64,000 nt of DNA, from the NCBI GenBank assembly GCA_031763025.1, contig JASSKH010000021.1, forward strand, positions 1 to 64,000. Direction: 5' to 3'. A model generated the notes under the pieces. It was not told where the DNA came from, ran no database searches, and was given only the letters and a program-made list of their open reading frames with translations. This document shows positions 46,180-57,038 of the stretch, piece after piece; the stretch's first letter is position 1; each line of letters opens with the position of its first letter. This DNA is from Macrocystis pyrifera (lineage: Eukaryota > Sar > Phaeophyceae > Laminariales > Laminariaceae). The translations under genes and the position numbers were made by a program.

Positions 46180-47260
46180 AAAGGGTTAGGGTTTTTAAAA
46201 CTATGCTGGTGGTGTTGACGATCAGCAGCGGATTGACGCCGGCCAAAAATCCTGCGCCGGCACATAGTCCCTCACCATCGACTGCCTTTTAGTGCATCGG
46301 CACGGCGTCGTTGTAACACAGCAATACATTGTGTCTCGCAACGTGTATGATATTTATCGTTAATGAGGGACGAGCCACAGGCCTACGAGTTGGCGCCGGC
46401 CACGAGACCTGCACCGGCATATATTCCCTCACCATCGACCGCCTGTTAGTGCACCCGCACAGCGTCTTTGGAACATACAGCAATACATTGTGTCTCGCAA
46501 CGTGTATGGTATGTATCGTTAATGAGAGGCGGGCCGCAGGCCGACACGTTGGCGCCGACCACGACACCTGCACTGGCATATCTTCCCTCACCATCGACCA
46601 CGTTTTAGTGCACCGGCACAGCGTTGTTGGTACGTACAGCAGTGAAATATGTCTCACTTCGTGTAAGATATAGATCGCTACCAGGTAAATATTTATCGCG
46701 ACGCGTATGATAGGTATCGTTGGGGAGGGGCAGGGCTGAAGGTCGACGCATCGGCGCCGGCCCCAAGACGTGTACCGGCACATAATCCCTCATCATCGAC
46801 CGCCTTCCAGAGCGTCGGCACATCGGTGTGTTGCGTACATCCTTTGTTGTGTACCGCGACGTTTATTATATGTATCGTCAGTGAGGGACGGGCCTAGGGC
46901 TGACGCGTTGGCGCCGGCCACGAGGCCTGCCCGGCATTTAGTCCGTCACCATCGACTGCCTTTTTAACTTACACCAATACGTTATGTCTCGCAACGTGTA
47001 TGATAAGTATCGTTAGTGAGGGACAGTCCGCAGGTTGACGCGTTGGCGCCGGCCACGAGACCTGCACCGGCATATCTTCCCTCACCATCGACCGCCTTTT
47101 AGGGCACCTACCCAGCGTTGTTGGTACGTAAAGCCGTACACTGTGCCTCACGACGTGTATGATATATACCGTTATTCATAGTGAGAGACGGGCCGAGAGC
47201 CGACGCATTGGCGCTGGCCACGAGACCTTCACCGACCCAAAGTCCCTCATCATCGACCAG
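46180..47260 (-). repeat. 157-bp tandem array, inverted copy, seven units
   Basis: Seven units marked by GCGCCGGCCACGAG or near matches at about 46230, 46395, 46552, 46757, 46910, 47047 and 47210 (spacing 137-205 bp). It is inverted relative to the units at 27770-28097 and 30830-31045. Both arrays end at the same boundary block (ACCACCAGC/CAGCAGCGG), so they are two copies of one element. Confidence 0.85.
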
Positions 47261-47790
47261 CTCCTCCTGACGTCCCACCAGGTCCCATCGCTCGGCTGTA
47301 AATTTCTTCCTTAATACACTCCTCCTCTACGTTCACCACCTGCTTCTGTTGCGCATTGACAACCTGCTTTGGCTGCAGTAATGGCAAACCCCCTATGGTT
47401 GCCGCCGCGATTGCTCTTTCTCGTAGTTCTACGTATTACTGCACGGCTTCACGTTTGAGCTTCATGAGGAGGTCACTAATCGCTTGTCGGTCTTCGACAG
47501 ACAGCGTCAAAAACGCGGATAAATCCATGGCACACCCTGCACCCGATTTCTTGCTCGACTAAATCGCAGTCAAGGATGTTGCGTTTGACGGTAGGGCGTT
47601 GCTCTCCTGGGCTGGTGCTCCTCTGCCTTCAGCTCTACCTAATACTTGTTGTGCGTAACTAACGTCGGCCGTGCCTCCCAGAATGGCGTGTTGTTGCTGC
47701 TGCTCCTGCTGCTGGAGATAGTGATCTTTCTGGCAGTATTGGTCGCTGTACTGCTGCTGGTGTCTATGACGGTAGGCAACAAACGAAATC
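47260..47790 (-). mobile_element. Q-rich, gag-like remnant, inverted copy
   Basis: Minus-strand counterpart of 27060-27770. The stretch around QQQYSDQYCQKDHYLQQQ and GGTADVSYAQQVLGRAEG is open here, unlike in the left copy. The MDLSAFL start is at about 47529. In this copy the Q-rich part is joined directly to the LINE RT fragment to its right. Confidence 0.5.
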
Positions 47791-48000
47791 TCTCTGTAGT
47801 TGTTGCAATCAGTTCGGTCCTTTCTGTGGAGGACCTTGATGATCGCATCTTTCCATTGCTGGGGGACTTCTCCTGTTACCCAAACATTGACAAGGATGAT
47901 GTGAAAGCACTGGGCGAATGCAGAGTGGTCGATTTTCAGGAGTTCGGCCGGGAGACTATCTGGCCCGACAGCGTGTGTACACAGGTGTATCATTGTGTAC
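47790..48000 (-). pseudogene. LINE reverse transcriptase fragment
   Basis: A minus-strand fragment of about 60 codons covering [31 protein letters not shown] and [15 protein letters not shown]. It corresponds to the start of the RT domain in the LINEs at 28104-30243 and 54356-57038, but is clearly more diverged. Similarity ends abruptly at 47790 in the Q-rich element. Confidence 0.75.
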
Positions 48001-49165
48001 ACATATAATTCAATATTTTACCTACTCCTGTGTACGTAGACGACATGTGTCTTCTCGACAAATCAGGTATGCGTTGAGCGTCGTCTCCAATTTTTACTTC
48101 GACACGTGTCTTTTTTTAAAAATATTTCTGGCCAAATTTTACCAAACATTTCGAAACATGGCCACTATTGTTCCTCGTTCTTGTCAAGTGTCTCGCCACA
48201 TTCCCTGCGGGGAGGCACGACAGTTTTCTTTGAATTTTACTTTTTCTCTTTCGATTTGTTCGCATTGGTTTATGCTTTTTGTGTTCCTCTCTTTTTCATA
48301 TCATGATGTATATTGGTGACTGTCGTTGTTGTTCTTACATTGACTTTCAAATGAAGGAGTCGGCGGTCACGTACTCGCAAATGATGAAGGAGTCCGTGCG
48401 TAGTCACACACAGGTGCTCGAGCCCTTCCTAGGAAGATCCGAGAACAATGAAAAATAAAGAATAAATATCGGCTGCCTAAATATACACGAGACGAAGAGG
48501 ATCCCAACCCTGTACCTACCCATGTACTAACATGGCTGCGGGCATGTTCTCTCAACTACCTGGTACAGCATAGAGTTCCCTCCGTTGCCACAACAAACCA
48601 ACTCGTGGCAACTGACTACAGCGAGCGGTTCCTGTCCGGAGTCCCGCCTGTCATATCCAGTTGTTGTTCTTACGTCAACTAGAAGTTCTCCAGGTTTTCC
48701 AAAGTTTGGGAATAATTGGAGATATGTATCAAGATGCGGAGGCGTTCAGTCACTATTCGTGAAATTATCCAGGAGCAAGAAAATCATGTTCGCTAAATTT
48801 CCCTTATTTGAAACAAAACCCAGGATAACCTACAATATTGTAAAATTGCAAGAAAAAAAACGTAGAAATGATGGATAAAAAGCTCTCCGTTAAGAATGAC
48901 CCCAACTCTTAAATGATAAGTCCGTGGTCACACAAAGGTGCTCGAGTTGTGATGTGGGAGAGCAGTAAGGGTTCCGAGGGATTATCCACAGAAGAGGTGT
49001 GACACAGGTGTCTGTGCTTGGTCAAACTCAGACCTTCTTGGCGTTCTCTTGTTTTATTGATGCGAGGCTTGCTTGAAGGGGCAAGTGAGAAGAGGGAGAA
49101 GGGAGGAGGGGGGAAGCAGATGCTTTTTGAAGCCAGACGTATCATCTGGCTTCAACCGGCTATGA
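48001..49165. repeat. mixed repeat fragments, no gene
   Basis: 48160-48310 resembles the LINE-like UTR of the composite element (TGTTCCTCGTTCTTGTCAAG, then a CCACATTCCCTGCGGG block). A block with TCACACA.AGGTGCTCGAG occurs at 48400 and 48930. 48527-48620 (ACATGGC.GCGGG, CTCTCAACTA) is repeated at 62651-62745. No coding region is supported. Confidence 0.45.
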
Positions 49166-49169
49166 CCTG

Positions 49170-49320
49170 CTGGCAAGGGTGCACTCTCAACTTCAATAGT
49201 ACCACACCCCTTGAGGGTACATGCGTCACTCTCAACTTCAGTAGTACAACACCCCGCAAGGGTACATGCGTTACTCTCAAATTCGATAGTACAACACCCC
49301 AAACCCCACTTACGGACGTA
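49170..49320 (+). repeat. 54-bp tandem repeat, three units
   Basis: Units share ACTCTCAA.TTC.ATAGTAC.ACACCCC and GGGTACATGCGT. A separate 26-bp perfect tandem pair (TGGTGTTCGCTGCTGCGATG) follows at 49572-49624. Confidence 0.8.
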
Positions 49321-49974
49321 ACCACGTGCGTACACATTGAAATCTGCACGCTGCTGCTGTATGTACTCGTACGTACGTGGTATCACTCTGTCCGGAAATG
49401 TAAAGAACAGCTTATTTCACATTTATGATTCAACCATTCCTATATTTCCGGACAGGGTGGTACGGTGGAGTATTTTACTTGATCGTCTTCTCAAGTGATC
49501 AACACTAGTGGTGCGTTCGCATCTGAACGCTAGGGGTAACCCGCTTCCTGCTGCATCAAGGCCCGATATCAGATGGTGTTCGCTGCTGCGATGACACGAT
49601 GGTGTTCGCTGCTGCGATGACACGAGGTGTGATGGTGATGGCTCGGCGTGCGGCCGCTTTCATGTCTGGCACCGTTTGCCCGATACCGTGAGGACTGGAC
49701 GACCTTTGTTTTCATCTCGGGACATTTTTTGTCGAATTTCCTATTAACAATTGACTCTTCAAAAGAGGGTCAACTCCTGCAACAAATTTCATGGCGGCTA
49801 CTTGTCGGATTCAGGTGCGGATTGCATTGCTGTGTGCGCAAAGTCCTTCCGCATTGATTGACTCGTTTAGATTTTCTAGGATTCTCAAATAGACAGAAAG
49901 ATACGAATACAACCTGAAAAAACGAATTTTCCCGGGTATTTCCACAAAAAATTAGCGGAGCAGAAATCTGCAAA
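49321..49974. other. left flank of the copia element
   Basis: No gene supported. The last five bases, 49975-49979, read TCAAA and match the five bases after the right LTR. Confidence 0.4.
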
Positions 49975-49979
49975 TCAAA

Positions 49980-50319
49980 TGAAAGATGTACTCATGACAT
50001 TACTCTCCTTGTGACAGCAATAATAATTATTCGGAGATTTGGTACGGAGATCTGGGTTTGGTACGGAGATATGGCGGGACATTGCATTGCAGGGTACGTG
50101 TGGGAATTGGCTTTGAGTTCTGTACACAGCCTGCTGACCGAAGTGGGCCCCGTTCCGTGTTGGGGTGGGCACGCGCCGCGCCCACTCCACCTTGCCCTTG
50201 ATCTTCCCTTCAACGTGCACTATAATATACATGAACGAACCGGCCGGTCTTGGCCGCCTGCCTTTATTCTGAGAGCCCCGTCATCTGGGTTGACAGCACC
50301 ATTCATGATTTACCTATTA
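49980..50319 (+). repeat. copia 5' LTR
   Basis: Starts TGAAAGATGTACTCATGACA and ends GATTTACCTATTA. About 95% identical by eye to 61838-62174. It contains a CATTGCATTGCAGG block and a conserved ACGAACCGGCCGGTCTTGG block near its 3' end. Confidence 0.85.
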
Positions 50320-50387
50320 CACTAGTGTCTCGTGATCGTGGGTGAGTGCTGTGAGAAACCACAGCCTGTCGTTGGCAGGATACATAC

Positions 50388-50726
50388 ATGTCGTCGACAT
50401 TCGACTTCTCCGCCGAATATGAGGGATGGGACGCCATTCCCTCCTCGGCCCAGCAGAAGATCAGGGAGGCGCACCACGCCAGAGAAGCAGCCGAGGCGGA
50501 GCTTCTCCATGTACAGCAACAAAAAGAACAAGAACAACAGGAAGCAGCCGCGTCAGCGCGGTCCGACATTCCTGCGCCAGGCTTACCACACGGGGCGGAC
50601 ACGCGAGCAGAGTCATCGGCAGCACCTGCACGAGACGAATCGCGGCTGACATCCGGTGGACGACATCTGGTACACCAGCTGGCCCGAGCAATGACGCTCG
50701 GGGCTAACGCAGGCACGTTAACATAA
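50388..50726 (+). CDS. gag-like ORF (5' end of copia element)
   Basis: The ATG at 50388 lies 68 bp after the 5' LTR and the frame is open for 112 codons. It starts MSSTFDFSAEYEGW. A strongly charged Ala/Glu/Gln helix-prone segment (about residues 20-55) is followed by a Pro/Ala/Ser-rich tail. Position straight after an LTR suggests the N-terminus of gag, with the rest lost. No zinc knuckle or other domain is visible, so the assignment rests on context. Confidence 0.45.
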   Translation: MSSTFDFSAEYEGWDAIPSSAQQKIREAHHAREAAEAELLHVQQQKEQEQQEAAASARSDIPAPGLPHGADTRAESSAAPARDESRLTSGGRHLVHQLARAMTLGANAGTLT

Positions 50727-51530
50727 TATTCCATGAAGCCATGGGACGGTAAAATAGGGGCAGGGGATGACGAACAGACTAGGTAACAGGGGGGTTCTAG
50801 CATGATGATTGCTGTGTGCGGCCAAAACGGGACCTTGTCTGTGTTGTTTTGTAATTGTATAAACATGAAAAGAGATGCACATCAGTCGTACGTAAATTAT
50901 TTCCCTCACTGAAGGTATCCTGTAGACGCAATGCAGGACTTTGACGTCTGTTAGTTTTATGATTGGCTGGTCGAGGGCGCTGGTTGGGCATCGATACGAG
51001 TACGAGTATGAAATAAAAAGGGTGAAGGTACTCTAGAATTAGGTTGTTGGGATACGTGCGAATGATGTCAGCTCAATGACTGCACGAAGATCCTTCGCCC
51101 ATGTGCACCGTTTGGACGTCATTTCGTATTATATACAGGAAGAGGATTGATAATCCCACTCTATTGCTGAGTTTTAGCATTGCGTCGGTCTGAAGCTGGC
51201 AGAACCGAGCAAGTACAAGTACAGCAGAAAGATGTGTATGTGTTGCACCCTTGTGCCCGACTACAGCAACACGTCTGTTTGCGGCGTCACATATTTACAT
51301 CTTTGCATGCGGGTAACTCGTTTTTGAGTTGTTGAGTTGATAAGTACCAGCTGCTGTGTAGCACGACACGCGCCACTTGTTACGTCCCAAAAGGCAAGAT
51401 ATTTGCGGACGGAGTAATATAAATTATACGAGTACAGCAGCAGAAGTAGTATGGTACTGAGAGCGAAACATCAGAGTATACATGACACAGACTTGAGTAA
51501 AATACTGACTGGAATGCAGAGAGCAACACC
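50727..51530. other. copia interior, no gene seen
   Basis: About 800 bp of low-copy DNA without a supported coding region. Confidence 0.35.
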
Positions 51531-51534
51531 CTAT

Positions 51535-51665
51535 GTGGCGTAGCTTTGTGACCACAGAACTTGTATCTCTCTAGGTTTGAAGAATCGTCATGGACACTGG
51601 TTGTGCTGGATGTCGACGCGTAGAAAGAACGGTTTAATGTGAAGAAAACAACAGCAACAACAACA
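51535..51665 (+). repeat. LINE-type 3' tail with (CAA)n
   Basis: Carries GTGGCGTAGCTTTGTGACC, then GAAGAATC.TCATGGACACTGG, then AGAAAGAACGGTTTAATGTG, and ends in a CAACAACAACAA microsatellite. A 5'-truncated insertion of the LINE/composite tail family. Confidence 0.75.
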
Positions 51666-52200
51666 AAGATACTACGTTGCCACGTATGTAATGCAATGCC
51701 ATGTCATCATATTGCGTACGACAGGCACGACATACACATTCCATGACCTAGAGAAACAAAAACGAAACCAAGAGAAAAAAACAAAAACAAAAACAAAGAC
51801 AATTCGAAAGAGAAAAGAAACTAAAATATACCTGGTATATGTATATACTTCAGTATAGCAGCAAACCATCGTACCCCCACGTAGGGGACGTGGCAGACAC
51901 TTGAAAAGAACGAGCTGGAAAAAAAAGAAAAAGAAGAAAACACCACTAGTCGTCAACAGAGTAAGACTAAGAACCAAGGTAAAAATAACAGTCAAACCAA
52001 ACAAAGCACAAGGCATGCTCCAGGTAGCGGCAGCAGTTTATGGTACGAGTAGCACAGCCAGGGTCTCCCTGCTGGCCCGCCTGGTACCTTGCTACCCTGT
52101 CTGCCACCATCGTCCAGCGTTCGTCAACTATGCCCGGCCCCTCGGCGTCAGACAGTACGAAACAAGCAGAGCAGGCTCGTCATCCACCCACGCCACACGA
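51666..52200 (-). mobile_element. LINE 3' fragment
   Basis: On the minus strand, the part from about 52200 matches the end of the LINE ORF and downstream region (TACGAGTAGCA, CTGGTACCTTGCTACC). It continues into the UTR with CCACGTCCCCTACGTGGGG and GGAATGTGTATGTCGTGCC. It abuts the plus-strand tail at 51665 in a tail-to-tail arrangement. Confidence 0.65.
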
Positions 52201-52284
52201 CTCCTTCAATAAGGCTTATCAATCGGAGAAAGGAAGAGAAATGAAAATCACATAGGGTCACCGCAAAGAAGACAATGGCATTGC

Positions 52285-52415
52285 ATTACATACGTGGCAA
52301 CGTAGTATCTCTGTGGCGTAGCTTTGTGACCACAGAACTTGTATCTCTCTAGGTTTGAAGAATCGGCACGGACACTGGTTGTGCTAGATGTCGAAAGAAC
52401 GGTTTAATGTGAAGA

Positions 52416-52445
<30 letters not shown>
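52285..52445 (+). repeat. LINE-type 3' tail with long (CAA)n
   Basis: The same tail as at 51535, with a 10-bp loss in the ATGTCGAAAGAACGG part, ending in about ten CAA units (52421-52448). Confidence 0.75.
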
Positions 52446-52447
<2 letters not shown>

Positions 52448-53225
52448 TAGAGGACGTATACAATATGTCAATAATACTAAAACTGCTGTACGGCAAGATC
52501 CCGAGGGACCCTTTGGCTCGCAGTACATCTTCTTTTTGCCCAAGCGTACATAGAGGACGTATACAATATATCCATGATACTAAAATTGTATGGCAACATC
52601 CCGAGGGACCCTGGAGCCTATCTCTCTTCGTATCTTGACGAGTTATCATGTTGACTCGTTGAAACAACACACACAGCAGTATCTGCTGGATGCACTACAC
52701 AACACCATGTATATATGTAGGGTGAAGAATCAGCACGGACACTATTGCTGAATGTCGACGAGTAGAAGAACGGTTTATTAATGTCAAGAACACACACAAC
52801 ATACACCATATTCACACGGGGCATACTTGAAGCTGGATGAACAGAGTGAAGCTGGGTAGAAGAAGTTGGTCTAAAAAACTCAAGACAACAACCTGGAGGA
52901 TGTATATAAATATGTGGGTAATACTATTGGTCGTACGGCAAGATCTCCCTCGATCCTTGGGCCTTACGATAGTTGTCCCATACTACCGCAGCAAAGCATC
53001 AACACCACTGCCTCTCGGCATAAAGTACTGTTGTGAAGCCGTTCTATATGGTATTCATACTACTATAAAGAAATTAACTGTTGATGATACTATAGGTCGT
53101 ACGGCAAGATCTCCCTCGATCCTGGGCTGTCCCATACTGCCGCAGCAAAGTATCAACACTGCTGCCTCCCGGCATGAAGTACTGCAGTGAAACCGCCTAC
53201 TGCAGTGAAACCGGTCAGCTGTCCA
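52446..53225. repeat. tandem blocks with ACGGCAAGATC.C motif
   Basis: An AGAGGACGTATACAATAT.TC block with AATACTA.AA occurs at 52450 and 52553. A GTACGGCAAGATCTCCCTCGA block with CCCATACTGCCGCAGCAAAG occurs at 52930 and 53098. Another LINE-type tail (GGGTGAAGAATCAGCACGG) lies at 52718-52800 with an (AC)n end. Confidence 0.65.
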
Positions 53226-53550
53226 GTATAGCAATCAGGTTTTTATTCGGGTGAGAGTACCGCATGAAAGCTACACGTTGAAACTGAGAACTATACAACG
53301 ACTCATGTGTTCACAACATAGCTGGTGTTGTGGTCTTCTCGCACGCGGTACGTTGGCATTTCACTTGTTCTACCCGTTACGGTATTCTCGTACCCGGTAC
53401 GTTGGCAATTCACTTGCTTTACCCGGTATTCACTGGTACGCTGGCATTTCTCTTGCTTTCTTGCTTTACTCATTGCTTTGTCTGCAAATAATAATAAATC
53501 AGAACGGACACTGGGTTGGACTGATGTAGTTGGGCATATATATAGGTATA
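53226..53550. other. short repeats, no gene
   Basis: Small duplications around ACGTTGGCA.TTCACTTG and CTCGTAC.CGGTACGTTGGCA. No coding region is supported. Confidence 0.35.
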
Positions 53551-53554
53551 TATA

Positions 53555-53890
53555 CATATTTTTTTTCATCACTTTTACTTTCCAGACCACTCGTAGGAGG
53601 TTTTACCCGACGATCTTCTGGACAAGCCGTGGTCACAGGTGTCGTCCCTTCTCCCCCCCGGTACGTGCCTTTAGTTTTTATCGCGCATAGAGTTCAGCAT
53701 TCCCACTGCTCGTCGACTTTCATCGAATGTACAGCTAACTCACGCTCTCGCGCTTTCCGCTAATCAATTTTATGCAAGAAAAAGTCCCTACGAGCATGCA
53801 CTCGGTGAGACTCGAACTCACGAAATTGATCTTGATAGGCTCGTGGACCACCTACCAAGCCACCGGGGACGCCGGTCATATATAGAACGG
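53555..53890 (-). repeat. tRNA-derived SINE, most complete copy
   Basis: On the minus strand the head (53880-53790) has A-box TGGCTTGGTAGG and a perfect T-arm (GTGAG, loop TTCGAGT, CTCAC). A body follows with GGAAAGCGCGAGAGCGTGAG and GACACCTGTGACCACGGC, and the element ends CTGGAAAGTAAAAGTGATG plus an A-run and TA microsatellite. The acceptor stem does not pair, so this is not a working tRNA. It is the stand-alone version of the first part of the composite element at 31090. Confidence 0.75.
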
Positions 53891-54355
53891 TATGGCACAC
53901 ACATAAGGGACGTACGTACCCCTACGACTCATATCCGTGGGGTCTCCATGCCTTCTACATCCAGTAGTATTTTATAAAATTTGAAATACGTCAGCTGTGA
54001 GTTCGACTGATTAAATAGTTGATACTCAACTTTGCAAGCTGCGTAATACGCCTCGTCTATATTCCAGTAGTATCATAAAAAGGTTTTTACATCCGTACGA
54101 TCGCACATTATTCATGCTGACTGCAAAGTATGTTGTCTTCATTCATATTCTATAATATACAGCAGTATCTTCAGCATACCGAGCGGTATCACACAGCCTC
54201 AGTTTACTCTTGGCAGATACCCGTATAATTCTGTCCACTACGGCGAGGAAGTGAGCAATGAGATAATTGCTGCTGTGCATGAGCTTCGTACGATACTATT
54301 AATGTTGTACTTCTCCGTCCATGGCCAAAGATTCGATTGAAGCATTATTATCTGC
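53891..54355. other. spacer with a 105-bp interspersed repeat
   Basis: 53960-54070 is a direct copy of the block at 37750-37855 (GAAATACGTCAGCTGTGAG and following). Otherwise no feature is supported. Confidence 0.5.
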
Positions 54356-57038
54356 TGTGTGTGTGTGTGTTCTTCACATTAAACCGTTCTTCTACTCGTC
54401 GACATCCAGCAAGCCCAGTGTCCGTGCTGATTCTTCACCCTAGAAAGATACGAGCTCTGTGGTCACAGACTACGACACAGAGATAACACACCGTAATGCA
54501 TTAATAGCCTACGTAATACCATGCCTTCGCACTAGGTGCGGCCGACACAACATACATACATACGCCAGCAACCAAAATACACCATAAAGAAAGAGAAGCA
54601 ACGAAAAAAACCAAACCGAAAAAGAACAAGAAAAAGAAAAAGAAAAGGAGAAGAATCCCAAATAAATAAATAAAATGGGAAGCCAAAGCTCAGACACATA
54701 CATACTTACCCCGAGCATGAGCCAAAAGGGACGTGCAAGGGGAAAGATACGAGAAGGAAAAAGGGGACTATGCATCCCGGTGAACACTTAACTAAGTAAA
54801 AAGAGCAATAGTGAGTGGGCCAAAATACGCTCGTCACCCACCCACCATGTAGTACTTCTTTCATAAGGATAAGAAGGGAAAAAAATCAAAATGCATACCG
54901 AACGGCCGCAGCAGTTGGCGGTACGAGTAGCAAAGAAACGTCCAACCTATTAGTCGGCCTGGTACCTTGCTACCCTATCTGCGGTCTCTCTGCTACTCTC
55001 TTCTACCGCGGTTTCCCTTCTACTCCTCCTGTTCCCCCCCCTTGCCCCTATACACTTGTACGGTGTTCCCTCTACCCCTGCTGTTACCCCTCCCCCCATT
55101 CCCTCTAACACTACCTGCAGCGGATGCACGGCGCTGTCTACTCAGCTTTGCCTCAGCCTCGTGCCACCTGCCCATGAGCTGTTCAGCTGCTTCGAGGATT
55201 CCCCGGTACCACTTTCCCGTCTGTTTTGCTGCAGTGGGCCACAGTGCGGTCCCAACTCCAAAGACTAAGGGGGAGTCTTCCGTTGATCCCTCTGAGGCTT
55301 TGAACACTCTAAGGTCCTCAGCAATTGCCCTAGGCCAAGTCTTAGGCTGCCCGCCTGGTTTCGGGCTCCCCCCACCAGCGATCGTCCCGAACATCAACCG
55401 ACTGGGCAATCGCCCCTCGTGTTGCCGCACCACAGCCCCCGCAAAGAAGAGTCGCCGTTTACGGATGGTCGTTTCGATACTTTCGCATCGTGTTATCCTG
55501 AGCGCCTTCGCATACGAGAGGGTGGTGTGGTCGGTGCGTAGTCGGCGCTGGAAACCAATGACTCGCAGAAGGACTTCGTGGTGGGCTGATCGAAGCTTGG
55601 CGAAGTGGTCCGCATTGAGGGTCCACGTCACGCAACCGTACAGCAAGGTCTCAATCACCTCGGCCTTCAGCATCCGGACTTTCAGACTAAGCGGTGCGTT
55701 TGTCCTATCGTACAGTTCCGGACCATACCGTTTGAGGCATGCCCGCATCAGACGGATTCGTCGCTCGATTTCGAAGGAGAGGTCAGCGTTCTCGTGGATA
55801 ATGCCTCCTAGGTACAAAAACTGGGTCGTCTGTTTATACTTTTGGCCTGCAGCTTCGATCGCGAGCGGTGAGGTGGTAAACGTCTGATCCGGTGTTCGTA
55901 GGAGCATCGTCTCTGTCTTCTTCTCGGATACCGTGAGACCTACTGCTTCGAAGACAGTCACGATGACTGTCATCATTCTCGCAAGGCCTTCCGCCGACTT
56001 CGAGACTATTCCTGCATCGTCTGCATACAACATGCCCCACACAGCCCTTTGCACGCATGCCAACGGTTCCTCTTTTCCGACAACCCTGTCCTCTTCGAGA
56101 TGAACCAAATCCCTTACGATGCATTCGTCTTTGCTGAAGCGTACCAGCACGATGTGTATCGCAGCGGCGAAGAACACGTTGAACAGTAACGGCGATAGTA
56201 CGCAGCCTTGCCGCAGTCCCTGGGATACATTGAACCAGTCCGAGTGTTCACCGTCATCCGCACGCACGCGAGCCCGCATGCCTTCGTGAAAATTGCGAAT
56301 GATTGTGAGCATCTTGGTTGGTACACCAAGGCGTGTGAGTACCTCCCACAACAGTTCTAGGTCGACAGAGTCGTACGCTTTCTGCAAGTCGATAAAGCAC
56401 ATGTACAGGGGGATTTTCTTCTGCCGCCCGAGCTGCTGCAACCGGCGCACGACAAACAGCATATCGACTGTTGACCGTGCGGGGCGGAAGCCACACTGTT
56501 CTTCAGGGAGTATATGCTCGGTCTCGCAGTAGCTGCTTAGACGGGACGCAACGATTTTCAGCAACACCTTGCCTGCGTGAGCAACAAGCGAAATACCTCT
56601 GTAGTTGTTGCAATCAGTTCTATCCTTCTTTTTATGAAGGGTTTTTATGATCGCATCTTTCCATTGCTGGGGGACTTCTCCCGTTACCCAAACGTTAACA
56701 AGGATACTGTGAAAATACTGCCCGAAAGCGGGGTGGTCAAGTTTCAGTACTTCGACCGGGGAGACCATCTGGTCCAACGGCTTTCCAGTTTGACATACCC
56801 TTCACTGCTTCCATCATCTCGTCAATGGATGGTTCATTTCCAAGGGATAGTTTCAGCGGTCGTGGTGGCACTAGGTCGATGATCGTGGGGTCAAGTTTCA
56901 GCGATTTCGTATTCAATAGTTTGTGGTAGTGCCCCGCCCATCTTTCACGAATTCGCGCTTGATCTCGCAACAGCGTGCCATCCTCGTCCATGATAAACTG
57001 TTCACTCCTCGCTTTCGTACCTTGCAACCCTACCGTAC
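54356..57038 (-). mobile_element. LINE, second copy, 5' truncated
   Basis: Minus-strand copy of the element at 28098-30830, nearly identical along its length. The 5' end is cut at 57038 (GTACGGTAGGG on the minus strand), about 56 bp inside the left copy's start. The 3' end at 54356-54372 is a (GT)n run on the plus strand. It lies inside the copia element and so postdates it. Confidence 0.88.
55020..57027 (-). pseudogene. LINE reverse transcriptase ORF, one frameshift
   Basis: The same protein as at 28104-30243. RT blocks A to E are present, including YADD at about 56030, and the GAG codon is intact where the left copy has a stop. A single extra C in a C-run at about 56757-56762 (CTCCCCGG against CTCCCGG on the minus strand) shifts the frame early in the RT. 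The ORF is therefore split into 57027-56737 and 56777-55020. The C-terminal tail also differs: it lacks a few codons of the Gly/Arg-rich end and terminates in QEE. Non-functional as it stands. Confidence 0.9.

Noticed and set aside
47646-48008. Plus-strand leucine-rich ORF that looks like a membrane protein
   Set aside because: Poly-Leu comes from reading the CAG/CAA-rich element and a LINE fragment on the wrong strand.
28154-57038. One large inverted segmental duplication explaining both LINE copies
   Set aside because: Similarity ends exactly at LINE boundaries, the 5' cut points differ by about 56 bp, and the flanks are unrelated.
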